A DNA stretch of 64,000 bases from Pseudomonas sp. 8O (GTDB taxonomy: Bacteria; Pseudomonadota; Gammaproteobacteria; Pseudomonadales; Pseudomonadaceae). The stretch spans positions 1,814,900 to 1,878,899 of the forward strand of contig NZ_LR733264.1 of assembly GCF_902506495.1 (NCBI RefSeq). Direction: 5' to 3'. The position numbers were made by a program, and so were the translations under genes. Shown piece after piece: positions 7,398-16,388 of this stretch (position 1 is the first letter of the stretch; the number at the start of each line of letters is the position of its first letter). The notes beneath the pieces were generated by a model. The model saw only the letters and a list, made by a program, of their open reading frames with translations. It searched no databases and had not been told where the DNA came from.

Positions 7398-7850
7398 TCA
7401 GCTCTCCAGGGTCGAAAGGATGCCAAGCGGCAGGGGTACGGCGAGGGCTCTGTCGAACAGCAGGTAGAGGCCGATTGCCAACACCACACCACTGATCAGG
7501 CTGTGCAGCCAGCTACCGCCATACAGACGCGCCATGCCGATGCCGAACAGCACGCTGGCGGGGATGAAACCGAGCGATTCGAACAGCACCGCATAGCCAA
7601 TCATCAGGCCGAGAAAGACCAGCGCCTTGATCATCACTTGGCGGTTCAAGGGTGGCTCTTCGCCCTGCACCTCACCGGCCGGCTTGAGCAGCAGTTGCAG
7701 GCAGGCAAAGGCGATCAGCAGTAACAGCAGCAGCGGGAAGGCCTTGGGCCCGACCGGCTCGTAGGCAAACGGGGCGCTGTAGCCCCAGGCGAAAAATCCC
7801 AGGATGCAGCAAAGCAGCAGGGTCACCCCCGCAAAGATACGGTCATGCAT
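7398..7850 (-). CDS. tctB: Tripartite tricarboxylate transporter small membrane subunit TctB
   Basis: A 150-residue protein with four predicted transmembrane helices: about residues 7-25, 38-55, 75-95 and 115-135. A hydrophilic loop (AGEVQGEEPPLNRQ) separates helices 2 and 3, which is the usual TctB layout and length. It lies between tctC (52 bases upstream) and tctA (four bases downstream), the standard gene order. Confidence 0.9.
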   Translation of the reverse strand: MHDRIFAGVTLLLCCILGFFAWGYSAPFAYEPVGPKAFPLLLLLLIAFACLQLLLKPAGEVQGEEPPLNRQVMIKALVFLGLMIGYAVLFESLGFIPASVLFGIGMARLYGGSWLHSLISGVVLAIGLYLLFDRALAVPLPLGILSTLES

Positions 7851-7902
7851 GTGGATGCGCTCCAGAACGCTGCGCCGTCAGGGACGGCGCATGGGAACTC
7901 GA

Positions 7903-8883
7903 TTACTCGACCAGGCCGAATTCGCGACCGAGCTTGCGGTACTCAGCAACCTGACTCTTGACCAGCGCATCCAGCTCCGGCCCGGTCACGTAGTAAGGCA
8001 GTACATCGCGGTCGGCCAGGTAGGCCTGGAAGTCGCTGGAGGCCGCAAGCTTGGCGAAGCGCTCCTGCCACCAGGCCACGTCTTGCTCTTTCACGTCTGG
8101 GCCGAGGAAGTAGCCGCGAATCAGTGGCCACTGGATCTCGTAACCCTGCTCGCGGGCGGTGGGAATCGAGGCCAGATCGCCACCCAGACGCTCTTCACTG
8201 AAGATCGCCAGGGTGCGGATCTTGTTGCCCTGCTGCGCGCGGATCTCGCTTGCGCTGCCAGTGACCAGGTCCACGTGGCCGCCCATCAGCGCCATGTAGT
8301 GCTCGGCGCCGCCCTCAAACGCGGCGTAACGCAGCTCGCGCGGATCGACACCTGCCGCGCGGGCCAGCAGGGCGATCTTCACCCAGCCCTGACCGCCGAC
8401 ACTGCCACCGCCGCCGACCACGATGCTTTTCGGGTCTTTCTTCAGCGCCTGCACCACATCGTCGAGGTTCTTGTAAGGCGAGTCGTCACGTACTGCCAGG
8501 GTGCCGTAATCGTTGCCGACGGTGGCCAGCCACTTCACTGCGGTCTCGTCGAAACGACCGTATTTACCCAAAGCCAGGTTCAGCAGCGAAGCGCCGGAGA
8601 AGGCCACCAGGGTGCCGGATTCTGCCCGGCGGTTGGCGGCGATGGAGTTGTAGGCCACGGCGCCGATGCCGCCAGGCATGTAGGTCACGCGCATCGGTGC
8701 CTTGAGCAGGCCTTCGTCCTTGAACCCGGCCTGGGCCAACTTGCAGGTCAGGTCGAAGCCGCCGCCTGGCTTGCTTGGAGCAATGCACTCCGGACGGGAA
8801 GGTTCACCAGCCAGTGCCGAGCCACTGGCAAGCAATACGGCGAAAGACAGCGGCAGAATGCGGCGAATAGTGCAGGTGATCAT
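7903..8883 (-). CDS. tctC: Tripartite tricarboxylate transporter periplasmic binding protein TctC
   Basis: A 326-residue exported solute receptor of the TctC/Bug family. The signal peptide covers about residues 1-25 (ends SALA before GEPSRPE). The ligand-loop motif IAPSKPGGGFDLTCK and the later YMPGGIGAVAYN are characteristic of TctC proteins that bind citrate-like tri- and dicarboxylates. It is followed by tctB and tctA and preceded by an OprD porin, giving a complete route from outside to cytoplasm. The leader AATAAGAG next to the ribosome site is close to, but not a full match for, a Crc/Hfq target. Confidence 0.92.
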   Translation of the reverse strand: MITCTIRRILPLSFAVLLASGSALAGEPSRPECIAPSKPGGGFDLTCKLAQAGFKDEGLLKAPMRVTYMPGGIGAVAYNSIAANRRAESGTLVAFSGASLLNLALGKYGRFDETAVKWLATVGNDYGTLAVRDDSPYKNLDDVVQALKKDPKSIVVGGGGSVGGQGWVKIALLARAAGVDPRELRYAAFEGGAEHYMALMGGHVDLVTGSASEIRAQQGNKIRTLAIFSEERLGGDLASIPTAREQGYEIQWPLIRGYFLGPDVKEQDVAWWQERFAKLAASSDFQAYLADRDVLPYYVTGPELDALVKSQVAEYRKLGREFGLVE

Positions 8884-8923
8884 GATGGGTTCCTCTTATT
8901 GGTCTTGTATGTAGGCCGATGCG

Positions 8924-10174
8924 TTACCAGAGCGGCACGATATAGCTCAGGATCAGACGATTCTCGTCCAGGTCACGAACGAAGCTCGAACGGTAAGTCG
9001 CGTTTCTCCAGGTCACTTTGAGATTCTTCAGCGGGCCATCGCCGAAGGCGTAGGCGATATCGGTATTACGCTCCCACTCGCGCCCCTCGCCTACCGCCAG
9101 GTCGACCTGGTCACCGCGTACATAGCGGGTCATGAAGGTCAGTCCCTGCACGCCTACACGGGCGAAGTCGAAGTCATAGCGCAGCTGCCAGGAACGCTGG
9201 TCCGGGCCGGCGAAATCATTGATCTGCAGGAAGTTGGTCAGGTAAGGCGTGGCACCGTTGACATAGGTAAAGGCATCATCGCCGAGCATTTTCTGGTAGC
9301 CGAGCCCCAGAGAATGCCCCGCGACGCTATAGGTGAACATCGCGTTGACGGCCTGGTTGTCGATCTTGCCAACCCGCTCCTGCCCCGCTTCGCTGTTGTT
9401 GAAATAGCGCAGGTCGCTTTTCAGCTTGCCAGGCCCCAGCGCCAGGTTGTGCTGCACGCCGAGAAAATGCTGGCGATAGACATCGCTCAGTTCGGCGTAG
9501 TGATAGCTGGCGAGCAACTGCGGGTTGATCGCGTAATCGACCCCGGCGAAGCGCAGCTCGTCGCTCTCGGGGCTGCGACCGAAGCGGCCATTCTTGTTGT
9601 TCAGCGCCAGCTTGTCGGAGCCGGAGACATTGCGCTGCACCACACGGTCGATCTCGCCCAGGGTGAAGGTGGCGCGCTCGAGATCCTTGCTCTGCACCTG
9701 CCAACCCTCGAACACCTGTGGCAGCAGACGCGAATTGCTGTACTGCAGGTAGGGCATCTTTGGCAGCAAGGTGCCCACGCGCAGCTGGCTTTCGGCGAAA
9801 CGCACCTTGCCGGTCACGCCGAGCTTGCTGTGGTCGTCCTCGGCACGGTTGCGACTGTCACGCGGCAGCAGGTCGGTGCCGCTGCGATCAGGCGAGGAGT
9901 CGAGCTTGACCCCTAGCATGCCGATGGCATCGATACCGAAACCCACGGTGCCCTGGGTGTATCCGGACTCCAGGTTGAGGATGAAGCCCTGCGCCCATTC
10001 TTCACGTTTGTTCTGCCCGGCATTCTCGCGAAAGTCGCGGTTGAGGTAGAAGTTGCGCAGCTCCAGGCTGGCCTTGCTGTCCTCGATGAAACCGGCGGCA
10101 TGGACACTGACTGCAGGCAGCGCCATGACCGTCATGCCGACGACGGAGCAACTGAGGGATTTTTTTCTTGTCAT
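8924..10174 (-). CDS. OprD-family outer-membrane porin (OpdH-like)
   Basis: A 416-residue outer-membrane beta-barrel with a signal peptide (residues 1-26, ending SVHA before AGFIEDS). The N-terminal segment AGFIEDSKASLELRNFYLNR and the terminal aromatic residue (SYIVPLW) are hallmarks of Pseudomonas OprD/Opd porins. Location between the isomerase gene and tctC argues for an OpdH-like role in tricarboxylate (for example cis-aconitate or citrate) entry; sequence alone does not separate OpdH from other Opd members. Confidence 0.92.
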   Translation of the reverse strand: MTRKKSLSCSVVGMTVMALPAVSVHAAGFIEDSKASLELRNFYLNRDFRENAGQNKREEWAQGFILNLESGYTQGTVGFGIDAIGMLGVKLDSSPDRSGTDLLPRDSRNRAEDDHSKLGVTGKVRFAESQLRVGTLLPKMPYLQYSNSRLLPQVFEGWQVQSKDLERATFTLGEIDRVVQRNVSGSDKLALNNKNGRFGRSPESDELRFAGVDYAINPQLLASYHYAELSDVYRQHFLGVQHNLALGPGKLKSDLRYFNNSEAGQERVGKIDNQAVNAMFTYSVAGHSLGLGYQKMLGDDAFTYVNGATPYLTNFLQINDFAGPDQRSWQLRYDFDFARVGVQGLTFMTRYVRGDQVDLAVGEGREWERNTDIAYAFGDGPLKNLKVTWRNATYRSSFVRDLDENRLILSYIVPLW

Positions 10175-10213
10175 TGTGGTTGGCCCTACGGGTGTGGTTG
10201 TAGTGAGGCGAAA

Positions 10214-11290
10214 TCAGGTGCCGGTGCGCCGCAGGCTGGGGATGTACACCTCACCCGAGAACAGGCGACGGGCCGTGCGTACCAGCGAGGCGCGCAGGTG
10301 CTCGGGGTTGCCGTCGGCGGCAGGCTGCAGGGAAACCTCGATCTGCCCGCCCGGGTGTTCCAGGCGTACCAGCGCCTCGCCTTCGATGGGCGCGATGTCC
10401 TGAGCGACGCTGCCGGGCAGCGCACAGGCCGTGGCCAGGCCGATGGCCCCGGTGGCCGCGACCGAGCGGTGGCAGTTGTGCGGCATGAAATAGCGCACGC
10501 TCAGCGTGCCGCCGTGACGTGCAGGTGCCAGCAGCACCGGCTTGGGGATGACCATCTGCGACACGTCGCCGAGGCCCATGGCCAGGCCGGCCTGCAGGCG
10601 AATGCGCTCCAGACGCTGGAGAAACGCACTGTCGGCATCCAGTTCGGCAGGCGACTCATAGCCGGTCTTGCCCAGTGCCTCGGCATGCATCAGCACCATC
10701 GGCATGGCCATGTCGATGCAGGTCACCTCGATGCCATCGAACGCGTCACGCACGCGGCCGGTGGGCAGCAGACGGCCGGTCTTGCCACCAGCGGCATTGA
10801 GGAAAGTCAGCTTGATCGGCGCGGCGGTACCGGGCACGCCGTCGATGGCGGTGTCGCCGTCATAACGCACGCGGCCGCCCGGGGTCATCACGTCGGAATC
10901 GACGAAGGTGTTGGTGTTGAGATTGCGGATGCGCACCCGGGTCATCGGCGAGCCGGCATTGACCAGGCCGTGCTCGATGGCGAAAGGACCGATGGCACAA
11001 AGCATGTTGCCGCAGTTGGGCGCAGTGTCGACGCGGCGCTGGGTGACCATGACCTGCACGAACAGGTAGTCGACATCGGCATCCGGGTGCGGCGAGCGGC
11101 TGACGATCGCCACCTTGCTGGTCTGCGGGCTGCCACCACCGATACCGTCGATTTCCAGCTCGTGGCCAGAGCCCATCAGGCTGAGCAATACCTCGTCGCG
11201 CTGCTGCGGGTCCGTGGGCAGGTGATTGGCCAGAAAGACCGGCCCCTTCGAAGTACCGCCTCGCATGAGTACACAAGGTACCGTCCGCAT
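10214..11290 (-). CDS. PrpF/GalD-family isomerase (4-oxalomesaconate tautomerase-like)
   Basis: A 358-residue protein of the diaminopimelate-epimerase-fold PrpF family. The start CVLMRGGTSKGPVF, the DGIGGGSPQTSKVAIV segment and NCGNMLCAIGPFAIE are family signatures. Its length fits GalD (about 360 residues; tautomerisation of 4-oxalomesaconate in gallate catabolism) better than PrpF (about 390; 2-methyl-trans-aconitate isomerisation). No gallate dioxygenase or methylcitrate genes are nearby. It is the first gene of an operon with a porin, tct transporter and D-2-hydroxyacid dehydrogenase, so it probably isomerises an imported unsaturated tri- or dicarboxylate such as trans-aconitate or a relative. 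Confidence 0.85.
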   Translation of the reverse strand: MRTVPCVLMRGGTSKGPVFLANHLPTDPQQRDEVLLSLMGSGHELEIDGIGGGSPQTSKVAIVSRSPHPDADVDYLFVQVMVTQRRVDTAPNCGNMLCAIGPFAIEHGLVNAGSPMTRVRIRNLNTNTFVDSDVMTPGGRVRYDGDTAIDGVPGTAAPIKLTFLNAAGGKTGRLLPTGRVRDAFDGIEVTCIDMAMPMVLMHAEALGKTGYESPAELDADSAFLQRLERIRLQAGLAMGLGDVSQMVIPKPVLLAPARHGGTLSVRYFMPHNCHRSVAATGAIGLATACALPGSVAQDIAPIEGEALVRLEHPGGQIEVSLQPAADGNPEHLRASLVRTARRLFSGEVYIPSLRRTGT

Positions 11291-11347
11291 GATGCCTCCA
11301 ACGCAATAAAACTAGTGATTGTTGCTTTGCGTCGATTATGAGGAGCG

Positions 11348-11400
11348 GATATTTATTCTGTAAAATGCATATATTTCGATATTTATTCCATTAAACGCAT
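11348..11400. promoter_or_regulatory. Two 23-bp direct repeats in the divergent promoter region (likely LysR sites)
   Basis: GATATTTATTC-YRTWAAAYGCAT occurs at 11348-11370 and again at 11378-11400, a 30-bp period (about three helical turns). It lies between the isomerase operon (minus) and the LysR gene (plus), in an AT-rich patch. This is the expected place for activator binding by the adjacent LysR protein. Confidence 0.6.
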
Positions 11401-11502
11401 TAATGCACGTGCGTGTTTCCCCGCTTGCCACTGCTGAGCCGAAAGACTAGGGTTCATTGCTAACCTTCAAACAAAAATACGCCAGACTGATAACCCAAGC
11501 GC

Positions 11503-12435
11503 ATGAATTACGAACTGCAAGATATCCGCGCTTTCGTGAAAATCGCCGAGTTCGGCAACTTTCACGAGGCCGCCAACGCCATTCACCTGTCCCAGCCGGC
11601 ACTGACCCGTCGCATGCAGAAGCTGGAAGAAAGCCTCGGCACCCAGTTGCTGGACCGCACGACGCGCCGCGTCAGCCTGACCGCCGTGGGGCGGGATTTT
11701 CTGCCCAAGGCGCAGCGTCTGCTGGACGACTTCGAGCGTTCGATCCTGGGCATCCGCGAGCTGGCCGAGCGCCAGTCCGGCCAGGTCACCCTCGCCTGCA
11801 TCCCGACGGCAGCCTTCTACTTCCTGCCGACGGTGATCCGCGCCTTCAACCTGCAGTACCCGAAGATCCGCATCCGTATCCTCGACCTCAGCGCCCATGA
11901 AGGGCTGGAAGCGGTGATACGCGGCGAGGCGGATTTCGGCATCAACATGCAGAGCGGACAAAGCGCGGAAATCGACTTCACCCCGCTGGTCAACGAGCCT
12001 TTCGTGCTCGCCTGCCGACGCGATCATCCCCTGGCCAAGCAGCCGGAAGTGGCCTGGCGCGAGCTGAGCGATTACCGCCTGATCGGCGTCGGACGCCTCA
12101 GTGGCAACCGCGTGCTGCTCGATCACGGCCTGGCCCATCTCGACTGGCGCCCGAGTTGGTTCTACGAGGTGCAGCATCTTTCGACATCGCTGGGCATGGT
12201 CGAGGCCGGCCTGGGCATCGCCGCCCTGCCCAGCCTGGCGATGCCAGCCGAGGACCATCCGATTCTGGTCAGCCGGCCGCTGGTCGACCCGGTGATCAGC
12301 CGCACCCTGGGCCTGGTTCGCCGCCGCGGCTCTTCGCTGTCACCGGCAGCGGAACAGTTCGTCGAAACCCTGCTGCGGCAATGGCCGAGCTACACCTCCA
12401 TCGGAACCAGCAACACCGCCGAACTCGACAGCTGA
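11503..12435 (+). CDS. LysR-type regulator of the tricarboxylate operon
   Basis: A 310-residue LysR regulator. The N-terminal helix-turn-helix (LQDIRAFVKIAEFGNFHEAANAIH; wing DRTTRRVSLTAVG) is intact, and the effector domain begins QVTLACIPTAAFYFLPTVIRAF, as in CynR/CysB-type members that sense small acids. It is transcribed away from the isomerase-oprD-tct operon across a 212-bp region with paired direct repeats, so it most likely activates that operon in response to the substrate. Start MNYELQDIRAF at 11503 is the usual LysR start position. Confidence 0.9.
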   Translation: MNYELQDIRAFVKIAEFGNFHEAANAIHLSQPALTRRMQKLEESLGTQLLDRTTRRVSLTAVGRDFLPKAQRLLDDFERSILGIRELAERQSGQVTLACIPTAAFYFLPTVIRAFNLQYPKIRIRILDLSAHEGLEAVIRGEADFGINMQSGQSAEIDFTPLVNEPFVLACRRDHPLAKQPEVAWRELSDYRLIGVGRLSGNRVLLDHGLAHLDWRPSWFYEVQHLSTSLGMVEAGLGIAALPSLAMPAEDHPILVSRPLVDPVISRTLGLVRRRGSSLSPAAEQFVETLLRQWPSYTSIGTSNTAELDS

Positions 12436-12564
12436 GCCGTCGCTCGGGCCGGCATTGCGCTCGCCGCCGGTCCGGCGCGCCTCGATCGCCAGCAGCCAAG
12501 CAAGACAGGCCGCCGAAAACCCGGATAATGGCGGCCATTTTGTTTCGCTCGCTGGTACTGCCCC

Positions 12565-14763
12565 ATGGAAATCAAGGTCAACTTTCTCGACAACCTGCGC
12601 CTCGAAGCCAAGTTCGACGACTTCACGGTGATCGCCGATCAGCCGATCCGCTACAAGGGCGATGGCTCGGCGCCGGGGCCGTTCGACTATTTCCTGGCCT
12701 CCTCGGCGCTGTGCGCGGCCTACTTCGTCAAGCTGTACTGCCAGACCCGCGACATTCCCACCGAGAACATTCGCCTGTCGCAGAACAATATCGTCGACCC
12801 GGAGAACCGCTACGCGCAGATCTTCAAGATCCAGGTTGAGCTGCCCGCCGATATCTCCGAGAAGGATCGTCTGGGCATCCTGCGCTCCATCGACCGCTGC
12901 ACCGTGAAGAAGGTGGTGCAGCAGGGCCCCGAGTTCATCATCGAGGAGGTGGAAAACCTCGACGCCGATGCCCAGGCGCTGCTGATGCCGGTGGGAGCTA
13001 CCACTACCTACATTCCGGGCAAGGATCTGCCGCTGGAGCAGACCATCGCCAACATGTCGGGCATCCTCGCCGACCTGGGCATGAAGATCGAGATCGCCTC
13101 CTGGCGCAACATCGTGCCCAACGTCTGGTCGCTGCATATCCGCGATGCGCAGTCGAACCTGTGCTTCACCAACGGCAAGGGCGCGACCAAGGAAAGCGCG
13201 CTGGCGTCGGCGCTGGGCGAGTTCATCGAGCGGCTAAACTGCAACTTCTTCTACAACGACCAATTCTGGGGCGAGGACATCGCCAACGCCGAGTTCGTCC
13301 ACTACCCCAACGAGCGCTGGTTCAAGCCAGGCCCGAAGGATGCGCTGCCCGAGGAAATCCTCGATGAGCATTGCCTGGCCATCTACAACCCGGATGGCGA
13401 ACTGCGCGGCTCGCACCTGTACGACACCAACTCAGGCAACACTGTACGCGGCATCTGCTCGCTACCCTTCGTGCGCCAGAGCGATGGCGAGACGGTGTAC
13501 TTTCCGTCCAACCTGATCGAAAACCTCTACCTGTCCAACGGCATGAGCGCCGGCAACACCCTCGCCGAAGCCCAGGTGCAGTGCCTGTCGGAAATCTTCG
13601 AACGGGCGGTCAAGCGCGAAATCCTCGAAGGCGAGCTGTGCCTGCCGGACGTGCCGCCAGACGTCCTGGCCAAGTATCCGGGCATCGTCGCCGGCATCCA
13701 GGGGCTGGAAAAACAGGGCTTCCCGGTGCTGGTCAAGGATGCGTCGCTCGGCGGCGAATTCCCGGTGATGTGCGTGACCCTGATGAACCCGCGCACCGGC
13801 GGCGTGTTCGCCTCCTTCGGCGCCCATCCGAGCCTGGAAGTGGCGCTGGAGCGCAGCCTCACCGAGCTGCTCCAGGGCCGTAGCTTCGAGGGCCTCAACG
13901 ACCTGCCGCAGCCGACCTTCGACAGCCTGGCGCTGACCGAGCCGAACAACTTCGTCGAGCACTTCATCGACTCCAGCGGCGTGGTGTCCTGGCGCTTCTT
14001 CGGCGCCACGCCCGACTTCGAGTTCGTCGAGTGGGACTTCTCCGGCGAAGGGGCAGATTCCAACGAACAGGAAGCCGCCACCCTGTTTGGCATCCTCGAA
14101 GACCTGGGCAAGGAAGTCTACGTGGCCACCTACGACGACCTCGGCGCGAACGCCTGCCGCATCCTGGTGCCGGGCTACTCGGAGATCTATCCGGTCGAGG
14201 ACCTGATCTGGGACAACACCAACAAGGCGCTGCTGTTTCGCAAGGACATCCTCAACCTGCACGCCCTGAGCGACCGCGAGCTCAAGTCGCTGCTGCGCAA
14301 CCTGAGCAACACCGAGGTCGACGACTACACCGATATCACCACACTGATCGGCGTCGAGTTCGACGACAACACGGTCTGGGGCCAGCTGACCATCCTCGAG
14401 CTGAAGCTGTTGATCAACCTGGCGCTGAAGAAATACGACGATGCCAAGGAGCTGGTCGAGGCCTTCCTGCAGTACAACGACAACACCGTCGAGCGCGGCC
14501 TGTTCTACCAGGCGGTCAATGCGGTGCTGGAGATCCAGCTGGACGATGAGTTGGAGCTGGCCAACTTCGAGCACAACCTGCGGCGCATGTTCGGCAGCGA
14601 GCGCATGGACGCGGTGATCGGCTCGGTGGACGGCAGCGTGCGCTTCCATGGCCTGACGCCGACCAGCATGAAACTGGAAGGGCTGGATAAGCACCTGCGC
14701 CTGATCGACAGCTACAAGAAGCTCCACGCTGCCCGCGCCAAAGCAGCGGGTCTGGCCGGCTGA
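12565..14763 (+). CDS. ycaO: OsmC-YcaO fusion protein
   Basis: A 732-residue two-domain protein. Residues 1 to about 140 form an OsmC/Ohr-like domain (IKVNFLDNLRLEAKFDDF, then PGPFDYFLASSALCAAY with one Cys in the peroxidatic position, and later RSIDRCTV). From about residue 150 the YcaO domain follows (ATTTYIPGKDLPLEQ, KGATKESALASALGEFIERL, SEIFERAVKREI), the ATP-dependent backbone-activating fold. E. coli YcaO lacks the OsmC part and aids beta-methylthiolation of ribosomal protein S12 by RimO; the fused form is frequent in Pseudomonas. No precursor peptide or partner dehydrogenase of an azole cluster is nearby, so a housekeeping role is more likely than natural-product biosynthesis. The next gene starts two bases after its stop. 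Confidence 0.92.
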   Translation: MEIKVNFLDNLRLEAKFDDFTVIADQPIRYKGDGSAPGPFDYFLASSALCAAYFVKLYCQTRDIPTENIRLSQNNIVDPENRYAQIFKIQVELPADISEKDRLGILRSIDRCTVKKVVQQGPEFIIEEVENLDADAQALLMPVGATTTYIPGKDLPLEQTIANMSGILADLGMKIEIASWRNIVPNVWSLHIRDAQSNLCFTNGKGATKESALASALGEFIERLNCNFFYNDQFWGEDIANAEFVHYPNERWFKPGPKDALPEEILDEHCLAIYNPDGELRGSHLYDTNSGNTVRGICSLPFVRQSDGETVYFPSNLIENLYLSNGMSAGNTLAEAQVQCLSEIFERAVKREILEGELCLPDVPPDVLAKYPGIVAGIQGLEKQGFPVLVKDASLGGEFPVMCVTLMNPRTGGVFASFGAHPSLEVALERSLTELLQGRSFEGLNDLPQPTFDSLALTEPNNFVEHFIDSSGVVSWRFFGATPDFEFVEWDFSGEGADSNEQEAATLFGILEDLGKEVYVATYDDLGANACRILVPGYSEIYPVEDLIWDNTNKALLFRKDILNLHALSDRELKSLLRNLSNTEVDDYTDITTLIGVEFDDNTVWGQLTILELKLLINLALKKYDDAKELVEAFLQYNDNTVERGLFYQAVNAVLEIQLDDELELANFEHNLRRMFGSERMDAVIGSVDGSVRFHGLTPTSMKLEGLDKHLRLIDSYKKLHAARAKAAGLAG

Positions 14764-14765
14764 GC

Positions 14766-15359
14766 ATGGCCAGCGAGTGCCCAGCCCAAGGCGTAGCAGC
14801 GCTGATGCTCGCCGCTGGCTACAGCCGCCGCTTCGGCGCCGACAAACGCCGCCTCCAACTCGGCGACGGGCGCTCACTGCTGGCCGCCAGCCTGGAGCTG
14901 CCCTGTTCGATGCTCGAAGAAGTCTGGCTGGTGCTGCGCCCGGACGAATCCATCACGGCGCTGGGATTACCCGCCAGTATCAAACTCGTCCAGCATCCGC
15001 TAACGGCCCAGGGCATGGGCCACAGCCTGGCAGCAGGGGCCGAGAGGCTACTGGTCGAATCGAGCGCAATGGCCGTGGCGATCTTTCTCGCCGATATGCC
15101 GCTGATTCGTCGCGACAGTCTGGAAACTCTGCTCGCCTACGCCAGTGCAGACAAAATCGTGCTGCCCACCTACCAGGGCACACGCGGCCACCCGGTGCTG
15201 TTCGGCCGCGATTTCTGGCCGCAGCTCGCGGCGCTGAGCGGCGATGCCGGCGCCAAGCCGGTGTTGCAGCAACACCCTGAGGCCGTGCGCATCGTCGAGC
15301 TGGATGAGCCCGGCGTACTGCAGGATATCGATATCCCGGAAGACCTGGCTCAGCTCTAG
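14766..15359 (+). CDS. MobA/MocA-like nucleotidyltransferase
   Basis: A 197-residue enzyme with the NTP-transferase signature LMLAAGYSRRFGADKRRL at residues 13-30 and an ADMPLI metal/nucleotide loop near residue 113. This matches the NTP_transf_3 family of molybdopterin cytidylyl- or guanylyltransferases (MocA/MobA). No molybdoenzyme gene is near, so cofactor maturation is inferred from family only. It follows the OsmC-YcaO gene with a two-base gap and is probably cotranscribed. Confidence 0.85.
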   Translation: MASECPAQGVAALMLAAGYSRRFGADKRRLQLGDGRSLLAASLELPCSMLEEVWLVLRPDESITALGLPASIKLVQHPLTAQGMGHSLAAGAERLLVESSAMAVAIFLADMPLIRRDSLETLLAYASADKIVLPTYQGTRGHPVLFGRDFWPQLAALSGDAGAKPVLQQHPEAVRIVELDEPGVLQDIDIPEDLAQL

Positions 15360-15365
15360 CGCTCC

Positions 15366-15386
15366 AGGGCGGGGTTCACCCGCCCT
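15366..15386. terminator. GC-rich hairpin between convergent genes
   Basis: AGGGCGGG-GTTCA-CCCGCCCT is a perfect 8-bp stem between the nucleotidyltransferase and the convergent LysR gene; it overlaps the LysR stop codon. There is no T-run, so termination efficiency is uncertain. Confidence 0.5.
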
Positions 15387-16269
15387 ACCGCCCTGCCTGA
15401 TGCAGCAGCACCTCACTCAACGCCTGCGCCGCGCTGGACAGCTGATGCCCGGCCTGGTGCAGCAGCCCGACGCGACGTGACACCTGCGGCTCACTCAGCG
15501 GCAGGCAGCGCGCGCCCAGCTCTTCCATCTGCAGCTGGCACAGTTGCGGCACGGCGCTGACGCCGAGGCCTTCGGCGACCATACGTCCGACCGTGACCAA
15601 CTGATGACTCTCGAACGCCACCGGCAGCTTGCCATGGCTGGAGATCACGCTGTCTTCCAGCAGCAGGCGCACCGCCGAGGGGCGTTGCAGGGTGATGAAG
15701 GGCTGCTCCAGCAACTGCGACCAAGTCAATGCTGATTGCCCGGCCAGCTTGCTATCAGCTGGCACCAGGGCAACGAAACGGTCGTCGTACAGCGGCGTGA
15801 ACTGCAGACCATCGAGGGTTGCCGGCTCGAAGGCGATGCCCAGTTCCACGCGGCCATCGCGCACCATCTCCATCACCTGTTCGTTGATCACATCATGCAC
15901 CGCCACGTTGACCCGTGGGTAAGCATCGCGAAACGCGCGCAGCGCCGCTGGCAGGCGGTTGCCGGCGAAAGACGGCATAGCGGCCACCGCCACCTTGCCC
16001 ATCTGCAGGGTGAAGTGCTGGTGCAATAAATCCTCGGCGTTGTCCCAGTCGGCCAGCAGGCGCACGGCAATAGGTAACAACGTCTCGCCCTCGGGCGTCA
16101 GCGCCACACTGCGGGTGGTGCGCACCAGCAACTGGCCACCGAGCGATTGCTCCAGGTTCTTGATCGCCAGGCTCAGTGCCGGCTGTGACAGGTGCAGGCG
16201 CTCGCAGGCCTGGGCGAAGCTCAGGCTCTGCGCCACAGCGAGAAAGGCACGTAGCTGCTTGACGGTCAT
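15385..16269 (-). CDS. LysR-type regulator of the dhcAB-atoB cluster
   Basis: A 294-residue LysR protein ([21 protein letters not shown]; wing [13 protein letters not shown]; effector domain from [20 protein letters not shown]). The ATG at 16269 gives the standard N-terminus; an upstream in-frame ATG would add 15 non-homologous residues. It diverges from the CoA-transferase/thiolase operon with a 119-bp gap. In P. aeruginosa a LysR gene occupies the same place beside dhcAB (carnitine/3-oxoacid catabolism), so it is a likely activator of that operon. Confidence 0.9.
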   Translation of the reverse strand: MTVKQLRAFLAVAQSLSFAQACERLHLSQPALSLAIKNLEQSLGGQLLVRTTRSVALTPEGETLLPIAVRLLADWDNAEDLLHQHFTLQMGKVAVAAMPSFAGNRLPAALRAFRDAYPRVNVAVHDVINEQVMEMVRDGRVELGIAFEPATLDGLQFTPLYDDRFVALVPADSKLAGQSALTWSQLLEQPFITLQRPSAVRLLLEDSVISSHGKLPVAFESHQLVTVGRMVAEGLGVSAVPQLCQLQMEELGARCLPLSEPQVSRRVGLLHQAGHQLSSAAQALSEVLLHQAGR

Positions 16270-16367
16270 TGATTTATTTACCTGATCAATCAAGAGGAAA
16301 AACAAACTTAACAAATAAGCCCACAGCGCAGAAGCTTGACCACAGCCTGGCAGTGCTCCTGCCCCAC

Positions 16368-16375
16368 AACAACAA
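16368..16375 (+). promoter_or_regulatory. Crc/Hfq catabolite-activity motif AACAACAA at the dhcA ribosome site
   Basis: The motif AANAANAA that Hfq-Crc binds in Pseudomonas mRNAs occurs as AACAACAA, directly before AGAGGC and 14 bases from the dhcA start codon. It should make translation of the operon subject to carbon catabolite repression. Confidence 0.6.
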
Positions 16376-16388
16376 GAGGCAGCCTCAA

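Noticed and set aside
12565..14763. YcaO gene as part of a RiPP (azoline) biosynthetic cluster
   Set aside because: No precursor peptide, dehydrogenase, leader-binding or export gene nearby; the OsmC-YcaO form is a common stand-alone gene.
16344..16363. Sigma-54 promoter before dhcA (TGGCAG-N6-CTGCC)
   Set aside because: It keeps the GG-N10-GC spacing but misses most other consensus bases; too weak to call.
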